Of a stretch of 64,000 bases of DNA, positions 8,960 to 16,247 are shown piece by piece (position 1 is the first letter of the stretch; each line of letters begins with the position of its first letter). This DNA is from Halodesulfovibrio marinisediminis DSM 17456. Lineage in GTDB: Bacteria > Desulfobacterota > Desulfovibrionia > Desulfovibrionales > Desulfovibrionaceae. A model generated the notes under the pieces. It saw nothing but the letters and a program-made list of their open reading frames with translations, had not been told where the DNA came from and made no database searches. Location of the stretch: positions 732,997-796,996 of the forward strand of contig NZ_FSRG01000003.1 of NCBI RefSeq assembly GCF_900129975.1, in the 5' to 3' direction. The position numbers and the translations under genes were made by a program.

Positions 8960-9090
8960 TTAACCTTATTTTGAGGGGGGGACTATATTCCAACCCTCAA
9001 CGGAATTATTCATTCAGCCCACTGGGCAAAAGGCAATTGGCTTGTCTTAGAGGCAACCTTGTTTATTCAGAACATTACAAAAACAAAAAA

Positions 9091-9119
9091 AAGCCGCCGG
9101 AAAACCGGCGGCTTTTTTT
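9091..9119. terminator. Bidirectional GC-rich terminator between cytochrome b and tRNA-Gln
   Basis: Perfect stem AAGCCGCCGG (9091-9100) / CCGGCGGCTT (9105-9114) with an A run on one side and T7 on the other. It lies 36 nt beyond the tRNA 3' end on - and about 130 nt after the cytochrome b stop on +. Confidence 0.92.
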
Positions 9120-9149
9120 GTCTTGATCAGCTCAAGATAAATTGTTGTT

Positions 9150-9225
9150 TGGCTGGGACGGCAGGACTCGAACCCGCGAGTGTCGGGACCAAAACCCGAT
9201 GCCTTACCAACTTGGCCACGTCCCA
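9150..9225 (-). tRNA. tRNA-Gln (anticodon TTG), CCA encoded
   Basis: Full cloverleaf on the minus strand: 7-bp acceptor TGGGACG/CGTCCCA, D-arm GGCCAAGTTGGTAAGGC, and anticodon stem CGGG/CCCG with loop TTTTGGT (anticodon TTG at 9192-9190). The T-arm has GTTCGAGTC. The discriminator base is G and the 3' CCA is encoded (9152-9150). It stands alone with its own promoter and terminator. Confidence 0.97.
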
Positions 9226-9243
9226 GCAGCAGCAACAAGAGCG

Positions 9244-9272
9244 TGTATAGTTATGTGTTCGATTTCCGTCAA
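9244..9272 (-). promoter_or_regulatory. Promoter of tRNA-Gln
   Basis: On the minus strand TTGACG (9272-9267) and TATACA (9249-9244) are separated by exactly 17 bp. The predicted start point is about 12 nt before the tRNA 5' end. Confidence 0.75.
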
Positions 9273-9473
9273 GCGAAAATTTAATTTTTTTTATATTTGG
9301 CGTGAGTTAGTTAGCAGCCAAATAGTATGAAAAGGCACTATGTATATATTCGAACATCTAAATACTTGAAATGGTTGTTTTGTTTAAAATTTGCGTCCAT
9401 CACTTACATTTTGCTTGAGTAACGTAACTTTTTCACTGATATTTCGCGCTGTTTGACTTGGATACTCATTTTT

Positions 9474-9632
9474 TTAGCGTAGCGCATCGATGTGCAGTGG
9501 TTTGTGGCAGTGAGGGCAGACGATATGCGGACTATTTTTTGTTGTATCAAGCAGGGTATAAGTCCAATGTCCAGAATGTTTCACGTAGTCAACCAACAGA
9601 GCAAAACCACAAGTGCAGAATCGTTTTTGCAT
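9474..9632 (-). CDS. Tiny zinc-ribbon protein of unknown function
   Basis: 52 residues from the ATG at 9632, chosen because GAGGTG stands 4 bases upstream; a longer in-frame start at 9662 lacks such a site. Two metal-type cysteine groups, CTC near residue 6 and CPHC near residue 43, with flanking histidines suggest one bound zinc. The C-terminus reads PLHIDALR. No family is recognised. It is flanked upstream by palindromic DNA (9676-9696, 9730-9756). Confidence 0.6.
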   Translation of the reverse strand: MQKRFCTCGFALLVDYVKHSGHWTYTLLDTTKNSPHIVCPHCHKPLHIDALR

Positions 9633-9675
9633 AATCACCTCGTTGTTTATAAAAGTTAACATATGTCGTTAAACA

Positions 9676-9696
9676 AAAGCCAGTCGAACTGGCTTT
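9676..9696. repeat. Perfect hairpin before the zinc-ribbon gene
   Basis: AAAGCCAGT (9676-9684) / ACTGGCTTT (9688-9696) with a CGA loop. There is no clean T run on either side, so a terminator role is doubtful; it may be a leader structure. Confidence 0.5.
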
Positions 9697-9729
9697 AGAG
9701 TTGTGACAGCCTGCATGCTGTACGTGCTG

Positions 9730-9756
9730 GAAAGCGCATTCATATGAAGCGCTTTC
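9730..9756. repeat. 27-bp near-perfect palindrome
   Basis: GAAAGCGC (9730-9737) and GCGCTTTC (9749-9756) enclose an inner palindrome TTCATATGAA, so the whole element can pair except for one bulged A. No T run follows. It lies between the zinc-ribbon gene and the CI-type repressor and is a candidate operator or repetitive extragenic element. Confidence 0.6.
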
Positions 9757-9880
9757 TTTGCGTGGTAGCACTCATTTCCTCCTTCTATTTGATGGTTTTC
9801 AAAGGAAGAAACTATTCATCATGCAGGTGATATCACAATCTGAACAAATTTAATGAGCTATTATTAGGCTCGTTGGTAAG

Positions 9881-10531
9881 TTAGTAGTCTCGTGCTGACC
9901 AGACAACTCTGCCGATAACGCGGAAGGAAAGTAATTCGTCTCCCTGGACTGTGATTGGAGAGTAGGCAGGGTTATCACTTAACAGAGTTATCTTGTCATG
10001 TTCCGCCGCAACGCGTTTAACCATAATAGAATCATCAATTCCAACTGCATAAATAACGTCAGGACGAAGGGTTGTTTGTGACTGATCAACGAGTACTGTA
10101 TCGCCTTGACAGATGAATGGTTCCATACTGTCACCGATGACATCCATAAGCACCATTGCTGAAGGTGTACCTTTCTGTGCTAACCAGGATTCTTTGAAGA
10201 TATGTTCTTCAATGGGGGTTGCTTCAACTTCGAAAGAACCGTCACCAGCACAAAGGCGTGCAAGCACTTTTGGGACAGTGAATGTTGCAGTGCTCTCAAG
10301 CAGAGAAGGATCAATTTGCGCCTCCGGTCTTCCGGATCCGAATTCAAGCCAATCAACTGAGAGCTGAAAAGAGCGTGATAATGCAAGAACCCACTTTTGA
10401 GGTACGGAGTTTCTACGCTTAGCTTGAGTAATGGCAGATCGGTTTACTCCTAGAGCCTTAGCAAGATCGTGCTGGGTAGCTATTGAAGTTGCTTCTTGAA
10501 CGCGTGTAAAAAAGGTATGGAAATCAATCAT
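9881..10531 (-). CDS. CI-type repressor: HTH plus S24 (LexA-like) peptidase domain
   Basis: 216 residues from ATG 10531 (GAGAA just upstream); an earlier in-frame start at 10573 has no site. Residues ~1-65 are a phage-CI-type HTH (TQHDLAKALGVNRSAITQAKRRNSVPQKW, then LSVDWLEFGSG). Residues ~120-216 are an S24 self-cleavage domain with catalytic Ser in IGDSMEPFICQGD and Lys in SIMVKRVAAE. Such repressors cleave themselves or are inactivated under RecA-type stress. No phage genes flank it, so it is a chromosomal regulator or a remnant. Inverted CACTTG/CAAGTG arms (10571-10603) upstream may be its operator. Confidence 0.85.
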   Translation of the reverse strand: MIDFHTFFTRVQEATSIATQHDLAKALGVNRSAITQAKRRNSVPQKWVLALSRSFQLSVDWLEFGSGRPEAQIDPSLLESTATFTVPKVLARLCAGDGSFEVEATPIEEHIFKESWLAQKGTPSAMVLMDVIGDSMEPFICQGDTVLVDQSQTTLRPDVIYAVGIDDSIMVKRVAAEHDKITLLSDNPAYSPITVQGDELLSFRVIGRVVWSARDY

Positions 10532-10570
10532 AGTTTTCTCGATGTCGTTTCGACATATAAATGGAATCAC

Positions 10571-10603
10571 CACTTGGTGTGTGTTAACTTATATAAACAA
10601 GTG
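10571..10603. promoter_or_regulatory. Possible operator upstream of the CI-type repressor
   Basis: Arms CACTTG (10571-10576) and CAAGTG (10598-10603), with inner TGTT/AACA arms, sit 40-72 bp before the repressor start. The spacing and symmetry suit a dimeric repressor; there is no direct evidence of binding. Confidence 0.35.
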
Positions 10604-10656
10604 TTGTTTTATTCTCAATTAGAAAAAAGTACAACGTTCAAAAATGACAAAAGAAA

Positions 10657-10684
10657 ATGCTCCTCTGTAGAAACAGAGGAGCAT
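10657..10684 (-). terminator. Terminator of the mutS-lipoprotein transcript
   Basis: Perfect 11-bp stem ATGCTCCTCTG (10657-10667) / CAGAGGAGCAT (10674-10684). Read on the minus strand it is followed by TTTTCTTTTG. It lies 63 nt beyond the lipoprotein stop. Confidence 0.8.
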
Positions 10685-10747
10685 AAATTTTAGATATGGA
10701 CGGAGGAGGAAAGGGAGAAGATACTTCTCAAATACCCCTCATAGTAG

Positions 10748-11191
10748 TTACGGCATTTCGATGAAATACTCTCCACGTGTGGAATCAGGCATGCCAAAGT
10801 ACTTGCTCTTGGCTGTTACTTTCAGTCGGTACAGTGTTGAAATCTGAGTAGGACAGATTGTTGTATTAAACTTACCGTTGTTACTGATTAAACCAAGTTC
10901 GCTTGGTGTGAAGAGGAACTCTTCATCTGCCTTGAAAGGACAACCCGGGCAGTCAGCTTGCTCTCCAGCTTTTTGCACTTCAATGAGCAATCCGTCTACG
11001 TTTCTTATGTTGCCTGAAATGTCGCCAGAAACATTAATGCAAGGGTTTTGAACTGATGTCTCAATGGTTTTTAATTCAAAGAGGTCAGCAGAACTGGCTG
11101 GTTTCGGGTCACTTTTGAACCCGCAGCCTGCAGCTGTAATTAAGAGTACACAGGCAGCCATCATACATACAAGGCGCTTAGTTGGCGTCAT
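10748..11191 (-). CDS. Small predicted lipoprotein
   Basis: 147 residues. The signal peptide has a basic start (MTPTKR), a hydrophobic core and a lipobox ending ITAAGC near residue 23, followed by GFKSDPKP, as in small LptM-like lipoproteins. The mature part has a CPGC pair and two further cysteines that could form disulfides. It overlaps the end of mutS by 14 bp, so it is translated from the same mRNA. It may support LPS transport, as LptM does, but that rests on the short N-terminal resemblance only. Confidence 0.75.
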   Translation of the reverse strand: MTPTKRLVCMMAACVLLITAAGCGFKSDPKPASSADLFELKTIETSVQNPCINVSGDISGNIRNVDGLLIEVQKAGEQADCPGCPFKADEEFLFTPSELGLISNNGKFNTTICPTQISTLYRLKVTAKSKYFGMPDSTRGEYFIEMP

Positions 11192-13895
11192 TTCGTTCTC
11201 CCCACAAGAGTTTCCACTCTGTAAGTTGTTTTAATGCATCCATCGGAGTCATGTTGTCAGTATCAAGGTCTTTTAATGCGGTCACGAGAGGGTGATCGAT
11301 TGGTTCAGTATTAACAGGTGGAGTTTTGGCTGCTTTGTTTTTTGGTGGAGCTTCCGGTATTCCTGGAAGCAGGCTCGCCATAGTCGCCGCAGCTTGCACT
11401 TGATTTGAATTTTGTGAATTACTTTCAAGTGATGTAAGAACCTCTTTTGCTCTTTTTACAACATTTGCAGGTACTCCTGCAAGGTTAGCAACTTCAATGC
11501 CGTAGCTTCTGTCAGAAGGGCCAGGTACCAGTCTGCGCAGGAAGACAATTTCTCCACCCCATTCCTTAATAGCGATGTTCATGTTGTGAACGCCTGCAAT
11601 TTTACCCTCGAGTGCGGTTAACTCGTGATAGTGGGTCGCAAACAGGGTGCGGATTCCTTCAGACTTTCTACATAACTCTTCCACAACAGCCCAGGCTAGA
11701 GACAGTCCATCAAATGTTGAAGTGCCGCGTCCAATCTCGTCAAGAATGATCAGACTGCGTTTTGTAGCCTGACGCAAGATACGAGCGGTCTCCATCATTT
11801 CGACCATGAATGTTGATTGACCCTGCGCTAAGTTGTCAGAGGCTCCGACTCGGGAGAAAACTCTGTCAGCAATGCCAATAGTTGCTTCTCGAGCAGGTAC
11901 GAATGACCCCATCTGGGCAAGTATACAAATGATTGCCATCTGTCGAAGTACTGTAGACTTACCAGCCATGTTCGGGCCGGTGATAAGGAGCAGCTTTCGT
12001 TTGTTGTCTACGCGCAGGTCGTTAGGAATAAAATTAGAACTTCCTTGAACTGCTTCTACAACAGGATGACGGCCATCTTTAATGGAAATATGTGTTTCGC
12101 TGTGTAGTGACGGGCGAGACCAGTTCCACTTGCGAGCTGCTTCAGCGAGGCTTTGCCAGTAGTCCAGTCCAGCCAGCACGTCAGCCATAAACAGCAGACG
12201 GGAGCGCGCTTCCGCCATGGTTTCACGCATTTTTTGGAACAGTTTGTACTCCAAGCTCTTGCGTTTGTCTGTCGCAGCAAGAAGCTTCTCTTCCAACTCT
12301 TTTAACTTCGGTGTTGAATAGCGTTCGGAGTTTGCAAGGGTTTGGCGTCGTACAAAGTAGTCCGGTACATTCGCGACAGACCCTTTAGGCACATCAAAGA
12401 AGTAACCAAATACCCGGTTGTACTTTAATTTCATTTTTTGAATGCCGGTTGCTTCCTGTTCTTCCTGAAGCAATTCTTCAAGCTTGGATTCCCCGTGTTC
12501 GCTTAATTCAATAAGTTCATTCAGTTCATTGTGGAATCCGTGTTTGAAGAGGCCGCCTTCGGTGATGAGTGGTGGCGGGTTGTCGACAAACGCTTTATCG
12601 AGCAATTCATAGTAGTCGGCAAGGTCGTCCCAGTGCTTCAGTAACTTAGTCAGCCAGTCTGGAAGAGTAAGTTTCTGCTCTTCATCCATTGTTGTGTACT
12701 GCTCTGCTTCAGAAGGCACTTTTTCCAGAATGCTCCGTACGGTTGGAAGAGCACTGATACTTTGACGCAGGGCAACAAAATCTTTTGGGGCAGCACGGTT
12801 AAGTTGAATGCGTGTACTGAGTCGCTCAAGGTCGTACACTAAGTCCAGCGCGGAGCGGATATCCTTGCGGAGAGCATCGTTGGTGAAAAAGTATTCAACA
12901 GCATTTTGTGTTTCGAGGATCGGAGTAAGGTCTCGCCATGGGTGTCGCATGCGTTCCGCAAGCAGTCGTCCCCCCATAGGTGTGAGGGTGTGATCCATAA
13001 CCTGCCACAGGGTACCGAGACCTTTTCTGCCGTCCAGAGTTTTGAAAAGCTCAAGGTTGCGTTCAGTAATGTCATCTAAGATAAGATGCTTTGAGAGGTT
13101 CAGCGGTTTGAATCTGGAAAGGTGTGTGAGCTCTGCCTTCTGAGTTAGTTTCAAGTAGGTGAGAAGAGCTCCGCAAGCTCGTACTAATTCATTGCTTTTT
13201 TCTAATCCAAGGGCGCCGAGTTCAACAATATTTTGTGATTCTAAAATTTTTTCTGTGCTGCGTTTAAGATCAAAGAATGCTTTTGCCGGCTTTTTCAGAA
13301 TAATTGTGTTTGTAAGAGCAAAAGATGGCGGTGGGGTAAGTTCTTCAGGGATAATGAGTTCTCTTGGGCTCATTTTTTGTGCCCATTGCCATAAGTCTGC
13401 TTGCTTCTTTAGCTGCATGCCAGACCAGTCACCTGTAGAGTAATCTACCCAAGCAAGGCCGCCGCTGTTGTTTTTTGTATCCCAGCAAAGCGCACCCAGA
13501 AAGTTATGCCCCTTGGCCACAAGGTTGACGTCTTCAACAACGGTACCCGGAGTCAGAATTCGCTTAACTTCACGTTTAACAAGCCCTTTTGCTTCGCGTG
13601 GGTCTTCAACTTGTTCACAAATGGCAACGTTATGACCTTTAGCGAGCAGTTTAGGGAGGTATGTCTCTACCGCATGGTAGGGAACACCACACATTGGAAT
13701 ACGAAATTCTGAATTAGAGCTACTTCTGCTGGTAAGTGTGATTTGAAGATCGCGCGCAGCAACTTCAGCATCTTCAAAGAAGAGTTCGTAAAAGTCTCCC
13801 ATGCGGTAGAATAGAAGACATTGTGGATACTGGTCCTTGATCTGAAGGTACTGCTCCATCATAGGGGTCAGCTTAGTAGGGCGGTTTGCAGTCAT
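11178..13895 (-). CDS. mutS: DNA mismatch repair protein MutS
   Basis: 905 residues, slightly longer than E. coli MutS (853). The N-terminal mismatch-recognition motif [12 protein letters not shown] is intact. The connector, lever and clamp regions follow. The ATPase has Walker [14 protein letters not shown], Walker B region [16 protein letters not shown] and the FATHYHEL switch. The C-terminal ~100 residues include a low-complexity linker and a final helix ([14 protein letters not shown]) of the tetramerisation type. No mutL is nearby. A hairpin at 13929-13951 precedes it. Confidence 0.97.
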   Translation of the reverse strand: MTANRPTKLTPMMEQYLQIKDQYPQCLLFYRMGDFYELFFEDAEVAARDLQITLTSRSSSNSEFRIPMCGVPYHAVETYLPKLLAKGHNVAICEQVEDPREAKGLVKREVKRILTPGTVVEDVNLVAKGHNFLGALCWDTKNNSGGLAWVDYSTGDWSGMQLKKQADLWQWAQKMSPRELIIPEELTPPPSFALTNTIILKKPAKAFFDLKRSTEKILESQNIVELGALGLEKSNELVRACGALLTYLKLTQKAELTHLSRFKPLNLSKHLILDDITERNLELFKTLDGRKGLGTLWQVMDHTLTPMGGRLLAERMRHPWRDLTPILETQNAVEYFFTNDALRKDIRSALDLVYDLERLSTRIQLNRAAPKDFVALRQSISALPTVRSILEKVPSEAEQYTTMDEEQKLTLPDWLTKLLKHWDDLADYYELLDKAFVDNPPPLITEGGLFKHGFHNELNELIELSEHGESKLEELLQEEQEATGIQKMKLKYNRVFGYFFDVPKGSVANVPDYFVRRQTLANSERYSTPKLKELEEKLLAATDKRKSLEYKLFQKMRETMAEARSRLLFMADVLAGLDYWQSLAEAARKWNWSRPSLHSETHISIKDGRHPVVEAVQGSSNFIPNDLRVDNKRKLLLITGPNMAGKSTVLRQMAIICILAQMGSFVPAREATIGIADRVFSRVGASDNLAQGQSTFMVEMMETARILRQATKRSLIILDEIGRGTSTFDGLSLAWAVVEELCRKSEGIRTLFATHYHELTALEGKIAGVHNMNIAIKEWGGEIVFLRRLVPGPSDRSYGIEVANLAGVPANVVKRAKEVLTSLESNSQNSNQVQAAATMASLLPGIPEAPPKNKAAKTPPVNTEPIDHPLVTALKDLDTDNMTPMDALKQLTEWKLLWGERNDAN

Positions 13896-13928
13896 TATAT
13901 ATTTCGGGTGTCAAATTGTTTTGCGTTA

Positions 13929-13951
13929 CAAGTCGGTAAGATACCGGCTTG
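13929..13951. repeat. Hairpin just upstream of mutS
   Basis: CAAGTCGGTA (13929-13938) / TACCGGCTTG (13942-13951), pairing at all but one position, with a 3-nt loop, 34 bp before the mutS start. There is no T tail towards mutS; it could be an mRNA 5' structure. Confidence 0.45.
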
Positions 13952-13971
13952 TTCCCTGTATGTATAAAGGT

Positions 13972-14005
13972 AAAAAATGGCGTTGCCCAGAGACAACGCC
14001 ATTTT
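13972..14005 (-). terminator. Terminator after lapB
   Basis: 12-bp stem AAAATGGCGTTG (13974-13985) / CAACGCCATTTT (13994-14005). On the minus strand a T6 run follows. It lies 33 nt after the lapB stop, separating the lapAB transcript from mutS. Confidence 0.88.
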
Positions 14006-14037
14006 CTGAAACAAATTATAAATCGGCTTCCAGAATT

Positions 14038-15135
14038 TTAGTCCTGAAGATGAATTCTGAACGCCGCAGTATGCCAGTTTCGGCATTTTGGGCAGCTGTA
14101 GAATGTTTCAAGGCGTCTGATGCCGCAATGGCTGCATACGAAACGCTTAACATTTCCAATCTGGTTTACAAAGAATCCCAGCTGATTTTTGAATACAGGT
14201 GAAAGAGGCTGTTCATTCATAGCAAGTTCAAGCAATTCCAAACGGGCAGCCCAGAAGTTTGGGTTAAGCACCATAGTTTTAGCAAGCCATGCATTAGCCT
14301 CTTCAATGTTTCCATCATAAATATGGAAACGTGCACAATAGTATTGGATGATAATATCAGGTTCTTGCGTGTCGAGAACCTCTACGACCATCTTGCATAA
14401 GTTAGCTGCAAAGTCTTCGCCGCAGGATTCAGCATATTTCTCAAGAGACGTGTAAATATGCTCAAGCATTAAAAAGCGCATACTTGGAGTAATACTTGCC
14501 AGTCCGTCTTTAAGGATAGAGTGGCATTTGCGTTGTTCGCATTTTTGTGCAGCAAGTGCGAATGTTGCAATCCATGCTTCAACAGAGCCTTTGTAGATAC
14601 GTAGTGCTTTGTTGAATGCTTTTTTAGCATCGCTTTCTTTGCCGAGTGAAAGAAGTTCTTCACCGTGGCGAACCATATAGTGGGACTGGCCAATTTTATG
14701 ACCGAGTTTCCCATACAGCTTGGATGCATCGAGGAAGTTGCCTACCTCTGCATATAATACAGCAAGAGACTGGAGAATTTCTTCAGAGTCTCCGGCAATT
14801 TTTCGGGCGCGTTCAAAGGATTGAAGTGCTCTGTCCATGAAGCCGCCACGACGGTAATCGTGACCAAGTTCGAGAAAAGCTCGAACACGGAATTCCTCAT
14901 CAAGACCGGGGCGTGCAATCAAGTTATTACGTAATTGCACGGCGCGTTCAATATCACCTTGAGCGCGGTAGAGGTTGCCAAGGGCAATATAGATCTCTAC
15001 TGCATCGGGATCATTACGAACGGCTCGGGACAGTTCAGCAATAGTTTCCTTGGTATCTCGTTCACCATATGGTGCTTCAAGTGTAGCAAGAACAGTTTTT
15101 CGCTTACTAGGAATTAATCGACTCAACATGGACAT
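14038..15135 (-). CDS. lapB: LapB (YciM)-type TPR protein with rubredoxin-like zinc site
   Basis: 365 residues. An array of TPRs runs from about residue 30 to 300 (NDPDAVEIYIALGNLYRAQ, then RVRAFLELGHDYRRGGFMDRA and further units). The C-terminus has the rubredoxin-like metal site FVCSHCG and SCPKC typical of LapB. In enterobacteria LapB is an inner-membrane adaptor that directs FtsH to degrade LpxC and so limits LPS synthesis. Here the usual N-terminal membrane helix is not obvious (the start is MSMLSRLIPSKRK), so anchoring may come from neighbouring LapA. It follows lapA after 23 bp, the canonical lapAB order. Confidence 0.88.
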   Translation of the reverse strand: MSMLSRLIPSKRKTVLATLEAPYGERDTKETIAELSRAVRNDPDAVEIYIALGNLYRAQGDIERAVQLRNNLIARPGLDEEFRVRAFLELGHDYRRGGFMDRALQSFERARKIAGDSEEILQSLAVLYAEVGNFLDASKLYGKLGHKIGQSHYMVRHGEELLSLGKESDAKKAFNKALRIYKGSVEAWIATFALAAQKCEQRKCHSILKDGLASITPSMRFLMLEHIYTSLEKYAESCGEDFAANLCKMVVEVLDTQEPDIIIQYYCARFHIYDGNIEEANAWLAKTMVLNPNFWAARLELLELAMNEQPLSPVFKNQLGFFVNQIGNVKRFVCSHCGIRRLETFYSCPKCRNWHTAAFRIHLQD

Positions 15136-15158
15136 TGGCTGCCCTCCGTAAGTTGCGC

Positions 15159-15533
15159 TTACGCCTCAGTAGCTTTTTCCGGGGTACCTTCAGATTCAGG
15201 CTCAATCTCAGGCAGATTTGCTTTTTCATCAAGAGGGTTAGTGCGAAGAGCGTTTACTTCTTTTTCAAGTTTTTTGATCTGCTTGCGTGCTTTACGGATT
15301 GCAGAACCGAGACGAACGCGTTCGAGCAGGAAGAAGAAGGTAACAGCAAAGGCGCCAAAAACAAAAGCACCCAAGATAAGGAAATAAATAGGGAGTGGAA
15401 TAGTTTCCCAAGATTTGTACAGCAGATCAACTTTCAGGGTAATTGCTTGAGAAAGTTCTGCTGTGTTCTGCTGGAAGAAAACCATACAGAGGAAAAATAC
15501 AACAACAAGCAAAAGAACCTTAATAAAACGCAT
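15159..15533 (-). CDS. lapA: LapA-domain membrane protein
   Basis: 124 residues with two membrane helices: IKVLLLVVVFFLCMVFF at the N-terminus and IYFLILGAFVFGAFAVTFFFLLE in the middle. A cytoplasmic coiled coil follows (RKARKQIKKLEKEVNAL) and then an acidic tail. This is the LapA (DUF1049) architecture, the partner of LapB in LPS assembly control. It lies between the HIT gene and lapB in one transcription unit. Confidence 0.85.
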   Translation of the reverse strand: MRFIKVLLLVVVFFLCMVFFQQNTAELSQAITLKVDLLYKSWETIPLPIYFLILGAFVFGAFAVTFFFLLERVRLGSAIRKARKQIKKLEKEVNALRTNPLDEKANLPEIEPESEGTPEKATEA

Positions 15534-15555
15534 AGACTACTCCTTATTACACGCC

Positions 15556-16041
15556 CTACGGCAGGGAATCAAATTTTGGTTTCAGTTTAGCATAGGTACT
15601 CTGAAGGTGTTCAGAGATAAGCCGAACATCAGAACATGTTGCCATGAATGAAGAATCACCTTCCCATCGTGGAACAATATGATAATGAAGGTGTTCACGA
15701 ATTCCGGCACCTGCGGAAGTACCAAGATTGAGACCTATATTGATCCCAGAAGGGTTAAATGTTTCTCTAATAATGGTGGTGGATAGTTGCAGCAAGTCCA
15801 TTAATTCATGCGTCACATCAGTAGTAAGCTTGGTAATGCAGTCTGTATGTTCATACGGCATTACCATGATGTGCCCCACGTTATATGGATATTTATTCAT
15901 GATGATGAAGTTTTTTTTACCTCTGTAGAGGATGAGGCGTTCTTCATCTTCGTCAGTATGGTCAGGAATGCAAAATACGCATGTATCAGGTTTGGGGCCT
16001 AGAATATAGTCAATGCGCCAAGGCGCCCACATATGTTGCAT
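15556..16041 (-). CDS. HIT-family nucleotide hydrolase/transferase
   Basis: 161 residues from ATG 16041, chosen because AGGA lies 7 bases upstream and the family N-terminus (MQHMWAPWRIDYI) begins there; the frame is open further upstream. The histidine-triad motif HLHYHIVP is intact, and CVFC near residue 24 resembles the zinc pair of Ap4A-phosphorylase-like HIT proteins. The expected activity is hydrolysis or phosphorolysis of dinucleoside polyphosphates or AMP-conjugates; the substrate is not known. It leads into lapA after 22 bp. Confidence 0.9.
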   Translation of the reverse strand: MQHMWAPWRIDYILGPKPDTCVFCIPDHTDEDEERLILYRGKKNFIIMNKYPYNVGHIMVMPYEHTDCITKLTTDVTHELMDLLQLSTTIIRETFNPSGINIGLNLGTSAGAGIREHLHYHIVPRWEGDSSFMATCSDVRLISEHLQSTYAKLKPKFDSLP

Positions 16042-16247
16042 GATATGTCCTAATGTCTTTCTGAATGAGTCTGTAAAAATTGTCCGGTTCCGTTGCGTAT
16101 GGTCAGGTGCGCCGTACAATCCTATCATTATTATCCCTTGCCGATTTACACGGGATGCGCAGGAAGAGCAAGATTTAGGTTGCAAAAAGAGCATACAGAT
16201 TCTTGTGTTCGCTGCATAGAATCATAGTTTTTTAGGCTAACTGTCTA

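Noticed and set aside
9881-10531. Prophage remnant marked by the CI-type repressor and adjacent tRNA
   Set aside because: No phage structural genes, no integrase and no direct repeat of the tRNA end were found within the window.
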